Assembly: GCA_017554305.1 (NCBI GenBank)
Contig: JAFZIN010000030.1
Location: forward strand, 1-64,000
Origin: Bacteroidales bacterium
GTDB lineage: Bacteria > Bacteroidota > Bacteroidia > Bacteroidales > UBA932
DNA: 64,000 nucleotides
Direction of reading: 5' to 3'
The stretch's first letter is position 1; every line of letters starts with the position of its first letter. The translations under genes were made by a program, and so were the position numbers. The notes below the pieces were generated by a model that saw nothing but the letters and a program-made list of their open reading frames with translations, had not been told where the DNA came from and ran no database searches. Positions 34,158 to 42,419 of the stretch are shown here, piece by piece.

Positions 34158-35903
34158 ATGAAAACTCGCCCTCAATACCTGAAAAATCATAATCTCCTGA
34201 TATATACACTTTTATTTTTACTGTTTTTCTCTTTGTCCGCCTGTAAGAGAAACCACATGTATTATGATACCAAAGAGATCCTAAAGTGCTGGAAAATAAA
34301 GGATTTAAAGCAAACGGAGAGATGTGCGGCCATTTATCGTACCCAATTGGAGGAAAAATTCAAAGCAGACTCATCCGTAGATAAAACGGAATCTCAAAAG
34401 GAGTTCTTGGGAAGGCTTGCGGCATTAAGAGATTATGCAAAAAGGAAGAACAATCCTAGGGTTGAGGTGAGAAACGCACTCTATGAGGCATACGGCAAAA
34501 AGCTCTATAACTTTGATAATAAGGAATATATAAACAACCTGCTGGACCAGGCCGGTAAAAAGGCTGCAGAACTTAATGACCAGCAGCTTCTCTCTGAGGT
34601 GTTTAAGTTAAAGGCGGATGTAAGTGATGATGAAAATACGGCCCTCTATTATAACGCTTTAGCTCTGGATCTTCTTGCAGAGTTTGGAGCAGAGGATGTT
34701 TTCTTCTCACAGGAAGAACTCAGCAACATAAGCCGTGGGTTCTATAACATTGGTGATTATAACAACGCCGTCAAATACGGAGATTTGATGGTTAACAAAT
34801 GGTATAAATCAGACAACAGAGACTCCCTTATTCTCATTCTTCAGAAAGATATCCTGGGCGCATCTTACAGAGAATTAAACCAATATGACAGTTGTGCACA
34901 ATGCTATCAGTTTATTGCAGAAAATGCTGAGCAGTTCCTTAAAAACCGTGAGCCGGAACTCAGAATTCCTATGTGGCAGGCTCTCTCCAAGGGTAGGATA
35001 GGGGCCATTCAGGCAAAATGGAAGATGTGGGATGAGGCCTTAATTAACCTTCAGGAGTACAAAGATGTTTCACTCCACTTTAAAGACACTGCAAACATTA
35101 TAACAGCTCTCACGGATCTTGGAGACTATTACATTGAAAAAGAGGATGTTAAATGCACACTATCTAACCTCCGTCTGGCAAGAGTTTATGCCACCGGCCG
35201 TTATCCGGCTCTCCAGAAGAACCTACTTAAGAGACTCTCAGAGGCATACGAACTGGCAGAACAGGAAGACAGTGCAAGAGTTAACGGAGAAAAGTATGAG
35301 CAGATTGCAGAGCAGCTGGTTGCAGATGCTGAAAAACTGGAACACGCCAGAATAAAGACAGAGTTGGATAACCAGCAGATTCAAAATATCTTAAATACCG
35401 TCCGCCACCAGAAGAGTTCAAAGAAGAGCAACACCAAGAATGTAATCTGGAGCATTGTTCTTATTGCAATCATTATCTATATCCTCTATAGATTCTTAAT
35501 AATGAGGCGGGTATCTAAGAACCACGTTACGGAGTTCAAGAGCGCCGTTAAGGAGAAGAGTGAACTTATAGAGAAGATGTATGACTCCATAGACGTTAAA
35601 AAGGAGAACAAAGCCGTCTCTCTTGCAGACCATAACATTGCAACTGAAAAGCAATGGACCAAATTCAGAACAACCTTCACCAAGGCCTATCCAAACTTCT
35701 TCCCAAATCTGGAGAGAGCACTTGGCAGAACGCCAACCATTGCATACCAGAAACTGGCAGCGCTTCTCTACCTAAATCTCAACAACCAGGAGATAGCCAA
35801 AGCCTTGGGTATCAGCAAGGAGAGCGTTGGCCGCAGCAAGCGCCGCCTCCGCGCCTCCCTCAATCTTAATGCAGACCTCCAGGGTTTTATCTCTACTCTT
35901 TAA
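34158..35903 (+). CDS. TPR transmembrane regulator with C-terminal HTH
   Basis: This 581-residue protein has an N-terminal lipoprotein-like signal (LFFSLSAC near 29), an extended alpha-helical TPR region (about 40-400; e.g. FYNIGDYNNAVKYGDLMVN), one transmembrane helix (IWSIVLIAIIIYILYRFLI, about 428-448), a short coiled coil, and a cytoplasmic C-terminus with a helix-turn-helix (LNNQEIAKALGISKESVGRS near 540-560). Proteins built this way in Bacteroidota link periplasmic TPR sensing to DNA binding. The signal and targets are unknown. It precedes a nagZ-like gene, 18 bases from that gene's first possible start. Confidence 0.75.
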   Translation: MKTRPQYLKNHNLLIYTLLFLLFFSLSACKRNHMYYDTKEILKCWKIKDLKQTERCAAIYRTQLEEKFKADSSVDKTESQKEFLGRLAALRDYAKRKNNPRVEVRNALYEAYGKKLYNFDNKEYINNLLDQAGKKAAELNDQQLLSEVFKLKADVSDDENTALYYNALALDLLAEFGAEDVFFSQEELSNISRGFYNIGDYNNAVKYGDLMVNKWYKSDNRDSLILILQKDILGASYRELNQYDSCAQCYQFIAENAEQFLKNREPELRIPMWQALSKGRIGAIQAKWKMWDEALINLQEYKDVSLHFKDTANIITALTDLGDYYIEKEDVKCTLSNLRLARVYATGRYPALQKNLLKRLSEAYELAEQEDSARVNGEKYEQIAEQLVADAEKLEHARIKTELDNQQIQNILNTVRHQKSSKKSNTKNVIWSIVLIAIIIYILYRFLIMRRVSKNHVTEFKSAVKEKSELIEKMYDSIDVKKENKAVSLADHNIATEKQWTKFRTTFTKAYPNFFPNLERALGRTPTIAYQKLAALLYLNLNNQEIAKALGISKESVGRSKRRLRASLNLNADLQGFISTL

Positions 35904-35999
35904 CCGGTAAATCATTTCTTTATGAAAGAACTAAATGACAGAATACTAAAAGATGGCCGGAGCCTCGGCAACGGCATTATAAATAATAAATCCGGGATT

Positions 36000-37172
36000 A
36001 TGAACCACGTATCTTTCAGAAATCTACTCATCATTCTGGCGTGCCTCTTTTTTGCGGCATCCTGTTCCAAGCACAATCACTCTTCAAAACCTAAAGATGA
36101 TATTGAGGCACAGATTGCCTCAATGACTCTGAGGGAGAAAGTAGGGCAGATGTTTTTTGTACGCCCGGAATCTCTGGCTCCATCTATTGTGTGGACAAAG
36201 TACACAGACTTAGTGGATTACTCGCTTCAGGAGGTAACGGAGGAGATGAAAAACATAAACAAAAATTATCCTGTTGGCGGAGTAATTCTCTTTGCTCACA
36301 ATATAAAAGACGAGGCTCAGCTCTCCAGGTTCATTCCACAGATAAAGGCTCTCAACGGGCGGCCGGTTTTGTGTGTGGATGAAGAGGGCGGACGTGTTGC
36401 CCGCATTGCCAATAACGGTAATTTTAAAGTTGAGAAGTTTGAATCTATGGCGGCAATAGGTGCTACCGGCAATCCTGCCAATGCACACTACTGCGGCAAG
36501 ACCATAGGTACATATCTTAAGAAATATGGCTTTGATATTGACTTTGCTCCTGTTGCAGATGTTAATACAAATCCGGACAATGTTGTAATTGGAAACCGTG
36601 CATTCAGTGATGATCCTGCAGTTGCTGCCCCTATGGTTACCAACTACTTACAGGGATTGAGCGAAGCGGGAATTGTTGGATGCGTAAAACACTTTCCGGG
36701 CCACGGAGATGTAAGCGCAGATACTCATTACGGTTATGCGCAGAGTATGAAGACCTGGAGCGAGATGCTCACCTGTGAGATGGTTACTTTTAAGGCGGGT
36801 ATCTCCTGGGGCTGCCGTTTGATTATGACGGCCCACATTGCAGTTCCTAAGGTTACCGGTTCTGAAATACCTTCTACAATGTCCAGCATCGTACTGCAGG
36901 ATAAACTTCGCAATGAGTTGGGTTACAAGAATTTAATTGTGACGGACGCTATGGATATGGGAGCAATTATGAACCAGTATACCAATGAAGAGGCTGCGGT
37001 TGGAAGTATCAAGGCCGGAGTGGATGCAGTACTCTGTCCAAAGGATTTTATGAAGGCTTTTGATGCAGTTGTTTCTGCTGTTGAGAGAGGTGAAATAAGT
37101 GAAGAGCGCATCAACCAGAGTGTTCGCCGTATTCTAGAATTGAAAAAATTATTATATTTGCAACCCAATTGA
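36000..37172 (+). CDS. nagZ: Family 3 beta-N-acetylhexosaminidase lipoprotein (NagZ-like)
   Basis: I start at the ATG at 36000, because MNHVSFRNLLIILACLFFAASC is a perfect lipoprotein signal peptide; an ATG at 35922 would add 26 polar residues in front of it. The 390-residue GH3 enzyme has VDEEGGRVAR near 122, the GH3 signature KHFPGHGDVSADTH near 229 and the nucleophile Asp in VTDAMDMGAI near 316. NagZ removes GlcNAc from anhydro-muropeptides or glycans; here it should sit in the envelope rather than the cytosol. Its 3' end contains the tRNA-Ser promoter. Confidence 0.9.
   Translation: MNHVSFRNLLIILACLFFAASCSKHNHSSKPKDDIEAQIASMTLREKVGQMFFVRPESLAPSIVWTKYTDLVDYSLQEVTEEMKNINKNYPVGGVILFAHNIKDEAQLSRFIPQIKALNGRPVLCVDEEGGRVARIANNGNFKVEKFESMAAIGATGNPANAHYCGKTIGTYLKKYGFDIDFAPVADVNTNPDNVVIGNRAFSDDPAVAAPMVTNYLQGLSEAGIVGCVKHFPGHGDVSADTHYGYAQSMKTWSEMLTCEMVTFKAGISWGCRLIMTAHIAVPKVTGSEIPSTMSSIVLQDKLRNELGYKNLIVTDAMDMGAIMNQYTNEEAAVGSIKAGVDAVLCPKDFMKAFDAVVSAVERGEISEERINQSVRRILELKKLLYLQPN
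37153..37160 (+). promoter_or_regulatory. -7 element TATATTTG of tRNA-Ser, inside nagZ
   Basis: TATATTTG lies within the last codons of the nagZ-like gene, 29 bases before the mature tRNA-Ser 5' end. No good -33 TTTG was seen. Confidence 0.55.
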
Positions 37173-37188
37173 GCCAAGCTCATCTAAC

Positions 37189-37276
37189 GGTGAGGTGGGA
37201 GAGTGGCTGAATCCAGCAGTTTGCTAAACTGCCGAACCGGTTTTCGGTTCCGCGAGTTCGAATCTCGCCCTCACCG
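37189..37276 (+). tRNA. tRNA-Ser (anticodon GCT)
   Basis: The acceptor stem GGTGAGG pairs with CCTCACC (37269-37275), and the discriminator is G. The anticodon loop TTGCTAA within CAGTTTGCTAAACTG gives GCT. A long variable arm with stem AACCG/CGGTT is typical of type II tRNA-Ser. CCA is not encoded. Confidence 0.94.
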
Positions 37277-37312
37277 CAAAAAAAGAGTTACCATCGGTAA
37301 CTCTTTTTTTGC
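37276..37312 (+). terminator. Terminator after tRNA-Ser
   Basis: The arms 37276-37292 and 37296-37312 are perfectly complementary over 17 bp (GC, seven A's, GAGTTACC), with loop ATC. The seven T's precede GC. Confidence 0.85.
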
Positions 37313-37330
37313 GGTGCTTTGCACTTTTGT

Positions 37331-37393
37331 CACCCCCGGCTTTGCCGGCCCCTCTAGGGGCATGCGGCACTCCGTGCCGGGCGCTGAAGCGCC
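37331..37393 (-). repeat. Four-hairpin palindromic module (copy 2, reversed)
   Basis: This holds the same four hairpins as 21007-21078, on the opposite strand: CCGGC/GCCGG (37336-37348), a GCCCC/GGGGC stem (37348-37361), CGGCAC/GTGCCG (37365-37379) and GGCGC/GCGCC (37380-37393). In the third stem both arms changed together relative to copy 1 (CTC/GAG versus CAC/GTG), preserving pairing. Confidence 0.75.
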
Positions 37394-37448
37394 TTATTAT
37401 CAGCACATTTTCTCTTTTTGTGAGGGGTTTACTTTTTGTTGAAGCACC

Positions 37449-37467
37449 CTCCGCCGGGAAGGCGGAG
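37449..37467. repeat. GC-rich hairpin upstream of the acyl-CoA ligase gene
   Basis: CTCCGCC pairs with GGCGGAG around GGGAA. It is not followed by a T-run, so it is probably not a terminator. Its GC-rich flank resembles the spacer after sdhB. Confidence 0.4.
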
Positions 37468-37509
37468 CGAGAATGCACAGCAACGCGAGCATAATCTCCT
37501 AAAAATTTG

Positions 37510-37517
37510 TATATTTG
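37510..37517 (+). promoter_or_regulatory. -7 element TATATTTG for the acyl-CoA ligase
   Basis: TATATTTG is placed 44 bases before the chosen ATG at 37562; this also argues against the upstream in-frame start at 37436, which lies before the promoter. Confidence 0.55.
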
Positions 37518-37561
37518 TTTCTTGTATACAAGTATCAACAGGCAATACTGAAACCGAACCT

Positions 37562-39181
37562 ATGAAACATTACCTGCAGACGCTTGAGGGTACTATCCGC
37601 AATAATTGGGATTTGGCGGCGGTGGCAGATTACGGCGGAGAGTCCTTCAGTTATGGAGAGCTTGCCACAAACGTTGAGGCCATCTGGCTTTTCTTTGAAA
37701 AGGTAGGCGTTAAAAAAGGAGACAAGATTGCTATATGCGCCAGAAATTCAGCGCGTTGGGCTATGTCTTTCTGGGCCGTAAATACCTATGAGGCTGTTGT
37801 AGTTCCGCTCCTTGCAGAATTCCATCCAGACAGCATTATTAATCTGGTCAACCACTCTGAAAGCGTTTTGCTTTTTACAGACAGTGATATTTGGAGTAAG
37901 TTGGATCCTCACTTAATGCCTGCGCTCAAAGCGGCAATTAACGTTGGGGATCTTTCCGTTTTATGGTCCAAAGAGGAGGCTACTACCGAGGCCTGGGAAC
38001 AGAGAGGAGAATTTTTGAAAGAAAAGTATCCTATTGGATTTAAGCCGGAAAATGTAAACTATCCTTCTGACAATTTCTCCGAACTTGCAATAATCAACTA
38101 TACATCAGGCACTTCCGGAGACCCTAAGGGAGTAATGCTCACTTACGGAGCTATGAGTGATATTGATGAGTTTTCCAATGAGCATTTCCCGAACACTCCG
38201 GGCCAGACAATGGTATCAATGCTGCCTCTGGCACACATGTACGGTCTTGCCATTGAGTTCCTGCATCCTAATGTGGATGGCGTAACCGTTTATTTCCTTG
38301 GCAAGACTCCGTCTCCAACCACTCTTCTTGCTGCCATGAAGGAGGTAAAGCCTTATATGGTTATTACTGTTCCTTTAGTAATGGAAAAAGTCTACTCCGG
38401 TTCCATAAAGCCCGCTCTTGAAAAGCTTAAGTTCCTATTGGCAATTCCTATAGTTAAAAATTTGATTTACAGGAAAGTCCGCAATAAACTGATGGAGGCC
38501 TTTGGAGGAAATGTAGGCTGCTTCATTATGGGTGGAGCACCTCTTAAGCCGGAAGTGGAAAAGTGCCTTAAGAAAATCCGCCTTCCATTTACCGTAGGTT
38601 ACGGAATGACGGAGGCTTGTCCTCTGCTTGCATACGTGTGGTGGACTAAGTTTGTTCCGGGATCCTGCGGCGTACCGGTTCATGAACTCAGGATAGATTC
38701 AGATGATCCTCAGCATATTCCGGGAGAGATTCAGGCCAGAGGAGCCAACCTTACAATTGGCTACTATAAGAATCCGGAGGCCAATGCCCTGGCTTTCACC
38801 AGTGACGGATGGTTCCGTACCGGAGATTTGGGAATCATAGATAAAAACAACAACGTTTTCATTCGCGGACGTATTAAATCTATGATTCTTACCGCATCCG
38901 GGCAGAATATTTATCCGGAGGAGATTGAAGCAGTTCTCTCCTGCAATCCTTTTGTTGCGGAGAGCGTGGTTGTTGAAAGGGGAGGCAAGCTGATAGCCCT
39001 GGTTTACCCTGAAATACCGGAAGATACAGATCCTAAGGAGATTGAAAATCTTCCAAAGGATATTGCAGACATTGCAAACGAGTCTCTGCCTAAATACAGT
39101 CAGATAGCCAAGGTGGAAATAGTGGATACTCCGTTTGAGAAGACTCCTAAGATGAGCATTAAGAGATACCTGTACAAGTAA
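37562..39181 (+). CDS. AMP-forming acyl-CoA ligase (long-chain fatty acid type)
   Basis: This 539-residue ANL-superfamily enzyme activates a carboxylic acid as acyl-AMP and then the CoA thioester. The A3 phosphate-binding loop INYTSGTSGDPKGVM lies near 178, the A5 motif VGYGMTEACPLL near 345, and the hinge GWFRTGDLG near 420 with IRGRIKSMILTASGQNIYPEEIE. The C-terminal catalytic lysine is in TPKMSIKRYLY at the very end. Substrate class (long-chain) is by overall similarity only. It stands alone, followed by a convergent operon. Confidence 0.88.
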   Translation: MKHYLQTLEGTIRNNWDLAAVADYGGESFSYGELATNVEAIWLFFEKVGVKKGDKIAICARNSARWAMSFWAVNTYEAVVVPLLAEFHPDSIINLVNHSESVLLFTDSDIWSKLDPHLMPALKAAINVGDLSVLWSKEEATTEAWEQRGEFLKEKYPIGFKPENVNYPSDNFSELAIINYTSGTSGDPKGVMLTYGAMSDIDEFSNEHFPNTPGQTMVSMLPLAHMYGLAIEFLHPNVDGVTVYFLGKTPSPTTLLAAMKEVKPYMVITVPLVMEKVYSGSIKPALEKLKFLLAIPIVKNLIYRKVRNKLMEAFGGNVGCFIMGGAPLKPEVEKCLKKIRLPFTVGYGMTEACPLLAYVWWTKFVPGSCGVPVHELRIDSDDPQHIPGEIQARGANLTIGYYKNPEANALAFTSDGWFRTGDLGIIDKNNNVFIRGRIKSMILTASGQNIYPEEIEAVLSCNPFVAESVVVERGGKLIALVYPEIPEDTDPKEIENLPKDIADIANESLPKYSQIAKVEIVDTPFEKTPKMSIKRYLYK

Positions 39182-39197
39182 TAGAAATCTCTTGTTT

Positions 39198-40079
39198 TTA
39201 CCTGATAGTCTTAATGTTAGCCTTTTTGCTCCAGCCGGTATAGGCTGAAGTCTGATCTTCTTTTGAGATATTTATTTCAGTATTGACGGGGCGTCCCTCG
39301 TCTTTTGTAGAGTGTATAAACAACCATTCATACACTTTTTCCATATAGAAGTATCTTGCAAGATATGAGTGAGATGCACCAATTATCCATTCGTAACGCA
39401 GGCGGGAGTTAAGATGTTTTTCTTCCAGTTCATTAACTACAACCTGTGATGCCTTTACGCTAACCCGCTTATCTGCAGTGCCGTGGATTATCCACAATGG
39501 AACCTCTCCCATACCCGTTATATCTTTCTTTGTGGTTCCTCCGCAAAGTGCAATGGCTGCAGCAACTCTGTCTGGACAATCTGCTACAAAATCCATAGTT
39601 CCGTACCCGCCAAGGCTCATTCCAAGAACATAAACTCTGGTGGTATCGTATGGACACTCTTCTTTCAAGTAATCAAGTATGGCGCAGAGTTTCTTTGGGT
39701 TCCAGGTTTCTCCGGGATTCTGCGGAGCCAATACAACAGCGGGAATTTTTCTGCCTCTTTCCAGCGCATCTATGGTTCCGTATCTGCGAACCTTCTCCAG
39801 GTCTTTTCCGCACAGACTTCTTCCGTGCAGGAAGACTACAAGCGGAAACTCTTTGGCTGTAGTGTCTTGTTTATCATATCCTTCCGGAGTATAAAGCCAA
39901 AAGTTATAGCTTCCTGCAACTTTGTTCTTCATAGCCCTGAGCAAAGGCGCAGTTTTCTTTTTGGCATCTGAAACGGTTTTCAGAGAATCTGATGCAGGTG
40001 TGTTATTTGTCTGCGCTCCCGCATAAAACGGAAGGGCACACATTAAAAACAACAGCACTATTTTTCCTTTCATCTTCAT
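39198..40079 (-). CDS. Secreted alpha/beta-hydrolase esterase
   Basis: This 293-residue protein has a signal peptide (1-22). The triad is visible: Ser155 in GMSLGGYGTM, Asp203 in HGTADKRV and His237 in GASHSYL. HGRSLCGKD near 85 gives the oxyanion region. It resembles phospholipase/carboxylesterase or feruloyl-esterase-type hydrolases of Bacteroidota; the natural ester is unknown. It is last in a four-gene envelope operon, 5 bases behind the PQQ-propeller gene. Confidence 0.82.
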   Translation of the reverse strand: MKMKGKIVLLFLMCALPFYAGAQTNNTPASDSLKTVSDAKKKTAPLLRAMKNKVAGSYNFWLYTPEGYDKQDTTAKEFPLVVFLHGRSLCGKDLEKVRRYGTIDALERGRKIPAVVLAPQNPGETWNPKKLCAILDYLKEECPYDTTRVYVLGMSLGGYGTMDFVADCPDRVAAAIALCGGTTKKDITGMGEVPLWIIHGTADKRVSVKASQVVVNELEEKHLNSRLRYEWIIGASHSYLARYFYMEKVYEWLFIHSTKDEGRPVNTEINISKEDQTSAYTGWSKKANIKTIR

Positions 40080-40084
40080 ATCTC

Positions 40085-41656
40085 CTATTTGATTACAAAC
40101 TTGAAGATACCGTTTACACGGGAGCCAACAACAGCAGCGTTTCCTACAACGGTTGGAGAAGATTCAAAGTTGTAAGCCACTTTTCTTGAGTGAATTACAG
40201 TTCCCGTCCTGGCCTCTATAAGATAAATATAACCCTCTCCGTCTCCCGTGAAAATGTACATCTTGTTCTCTTTGTCATAAAAAGCAACCGGAGAAGACCA
40301 GCAGAATTGCCTAAGCGGAATGTTGTAGATAACAGAGCCGTCTTTTGTAGAAAGGGCAAAAAATTCTCCGTTTGTTTTGGCAGCCTTCTGGCGGCAAACG
40401 TTAGCAAAAATCATTTCATTGCAATCACCTTCTCCCAGCAGTGGAGTTGAATACATTCCTCCGTCCATAATCTTTTCTCCATGCTTTAAGCGGCGGCAAG
40501 GAATCTTTTGTTCCCAAACTAAAGAACCGTCTAATCCGTTGATTTTAATAAAATAACAGAGGCCTTCCATTCCCTGGTGGTCTACCTCGCTTGCAGCGTA
40601 AATGAACGGGGTCTCATTTTCTATACGGCATACAACTGTTCCGTCTGAATCATCATGGTTGCTGTAATGCCACACGGGTTTCATGGTGTTCAGATTAATG
40701 CAGAGAATATTTCCGTTGTTGTCTTGAAACCATCCGTAGTTTCTCCATATTGCTATGCTTGATTCTACACCAGGAGCACTGCCGCCAATTTTGTAACGGA
40801 GAGTTTGAAGAAGGTTAAGACTTCCCTGCTCTCTGGAGAATTTGTAAATGCTTCCGTTTTCTCCCGGCCATATAAGATAACCGCCGGCTACAACCGGAGA
40901 GGAGTCAAACGCACCCCATTTTCTCCACGCCTTATAGTCTGAAAACCTGTATGTTATTCTATGCTTAAGAAGATCTACACAGAGCAGTTTCAATGGTGTT
41001 TCTCTGGATACGCCCTGCCCAATATAGAGGTTCTTGAACTCCGGATCTAAAGAGGGTGAACCCTTTATTGTATTCTGCACATCCAAGTCTGAACGGGTAC
41101 GCAATCCGGTATTAAAATCAAGAAAATATGCCTTTGCGTTCAGAGATGTAAATATGATTTCCTCACCGGTTGCAAGTGCTGAAGGTAGCAGTACGCCCGC
41201 CTTTCGGAAACTCTCCACATCTTCTCTATTCCAGTGAACGTAAATTGGCTGGCCGGTCCATCCTGTTCCGCCACCCCAGTTTCCAAACTTGGTTTCAAAG
41301 TTGTCTTCCGGAGTTTTAAACGTCCAGGCAATCTCCACAGTATCTGGCCGTTTCTCCAGAGTGCCTCCAAACGCGGCGTTACGCAACAAGTTTCTTCTGA
41401 ATGTGAAAGTGGAAAAATCAGATGCATACCTGTCATCCAAATCCTGCAGATAATAGGTGAGCGTATCTTTCTGTTCAACAACAAAATAGACCTTTTGGGC
41501 TGAGGCGTATGAGGTATCCGGAAGGAAAAGTTTTTCTATGGGTACCTGTTCAAGTGTATCTGTAACAGGCGGTTCCTCCTGTACAACATTTCTGCCGGCA
41601 CACCCGGCAGAAATCAAACCCACTACAGAGAATATCAAAAAAGAGTACGCTCCCAT
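40085..41656 (-). CDS. PQQ-like beta-propeller lipoprotein
   Basis: This 523-residue protein has a lipobox at ISAGC (Cys19). The rest shows propeller-blade repeats typical of PQQ/BamB-like proteins, such as PVVAGGYLIWPGENGSIYKFS near 260, MYSTPLLGEGDCNEMIFANV near 400, YIFTGDGEGYIYLIEARTGT near 475 and SPTVVGNAAVVGSRVNG near 505. BamB is a scaffold lipoprotein for outer-membrane protein assembly; here the match is only at fold level. The quinone-ligand residues of true dehydrogenases were not recognised. Confidence 0.75.
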   Translation of the reverse strand: MGAYSFLIFSVVGLISAGCAGRNVVQEEPPVTDTLEQVPIEKLFLPDTSYASAQKVYFVVEQKDTLTYYLQDLDDRYASDFSTFTFRRNLLRNAAFGGTLEKRPDTVEIAWTFKTPEDNFETKFGNWGGGTGWTGQPIYVHWNREDVESFRKAGVLLPSALATGEEIIFTSLNAKAYFLDFNTGLRTRSDLDVQNTIKGSPSLDPEFKNLYIGQGVSRETPLKLLCVDLLKHRITYRFSDYKAWRKWGAFDSSPVVAGGYLIWPGENGSIYKFSREQGSLNLLQTLRYKIGGSAPGVESSIAIWRNYGWFQDNNGNILCINLNTMKPVWHYSNHDDSDGTVVCRIENETPFIYAASEVDHQGMEGLCYFIKINGLDGSLVWEQKIPCRRLKHGEKIMDGGMYSTPLLGEGDCNEMIFANVCRQKAAKTNGEFFALSTKDGSVIYNIPLRQFCWSSPVAFYDKENKMYIFTGDGEGYIYLIEARTGTVIHSRKVAYNFESSPTVVGNAAVVGSRVNGIFKFVIK

Positions 41657-41663
41657 CCGGCAT

Positions 41664-42407
41664 CTATTTTTTAGGACCTTTCAGTTTTGCGGCAGAGGCG
41701 TCTATGCTTCTTTGAAGTTCTATGATTTTGTTTATTTCCTCAACCAATTCATCATCTTCTTCCAGACTATTTTCTATATTGGCTCTCTCCTTGCTGTAAG
41801 CCTCTATTTCACCGTCTGTTACCTTCATCATCTGCTTTGCTTGAGCAAACAGATTCTGCATACCTTTTAAGTAACCGCAGCTCAACAGGGCGTGTTGCGC
41901 ATAATTAAAATCAAGAACACCCCTAGCAGTGGAGAAAGCCCTATTCTGCTGCACTTCCTCTTTAACGGCGTCACAAATCATTGTTTTGTATTCATGACGC
42001 ATCAGATAGAGCGAGGCCACAACTTCAGTAAACAATATGTTGCTCACCGTGCTGATGGTTTCAATGCTTGAGGAGAATATGCGCTCTGTTGTCTCTGTGT
42101 ATTCAACATTTGGAATCAGACGCCCCATTCGGGCCGTAGTCAAACCGTTGAACTGCGTGGTATCTTCCGCCAACTGCTTCTGAATCTCCATAGACTGACG
42201 GATGGAGGAGTCTGCCTTTTCAATGGATTTCAACGATGTGTACACATCATACATCACCATCATTACAATCTGTCTCTTCTCATTCTTTTTCTTGTTGTAA
42301 TCTATAAGGGCGGCGGTGCCGAATGTGATGGCAATAGATATGGTGGTTGCCAGAAGCGAGAGCAGGAACTGCTTCCAGGAAGAGGGAATCTTTACGTTGG
42401 TATTCAT
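41664..42407 (-). CDS. Membrane-anchored protein of unknown function
   Basis: About 247 residues from the ATG at 42407; an upstream TTG at 42416 is the only alternative. A single membrane helix lies near residues 14-35 (FLLSLLATTISIAITFGTAALI), followed by a long helical domain with probable coiled-coil parts, ending in ENSLEEDDELVEEINKIIELQRSIDASAAKLKGPKK. It is in operon position 2, between the PD40/SPOR gene and the propeller lipoprotein. I do not recognise a family. Confidence 0.6.
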   Translation of the reverse strand: MNTNVKIPSSWKQFLLSLLATTISIAITFGTAALIDYNKKKNEKRQIVMMVMYDVYTSLKSIEKADSSIRQSMEIQKQLAEDTTQFNGLTTARMGRLIPNVEYTETTERIFSSSIETISTVSNILFTEVVASLYLMRHEYKTMICDAVKEEVQQNRAFSTARGVLDFNYAQHALLSCGYLKGMQNLFAQAKQMMKVTDGEIEAYSKERANIENSLEEDDELVEEINKIIELQRSIDASAAKLKGPKK

Positions 42408-42419
42408 AATCTGCAATCT

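Larger units (their letters stand above)
37173..37561. other. 389-bp spacer: tRNA-Ser, terminator, hairpin module, extra hairpin, fadD promoter
   Basis: Between the GH3 gene and the acyl-CoA ligase this region holds tRNA-Ser, its terminator, a reversed copy of the four-hairpin module, another GC-rich hairpin (37449-37467) and a -7 element. No protein gene is seen. Confidence 0.7.

Noticed and set aside
37436..37561. Upstream start extending the acyl-CoA ligase by 42 residues
   Set aside because: The extension reads through a GC-rich hairpin and lies upstream of the -7 box at 37510.
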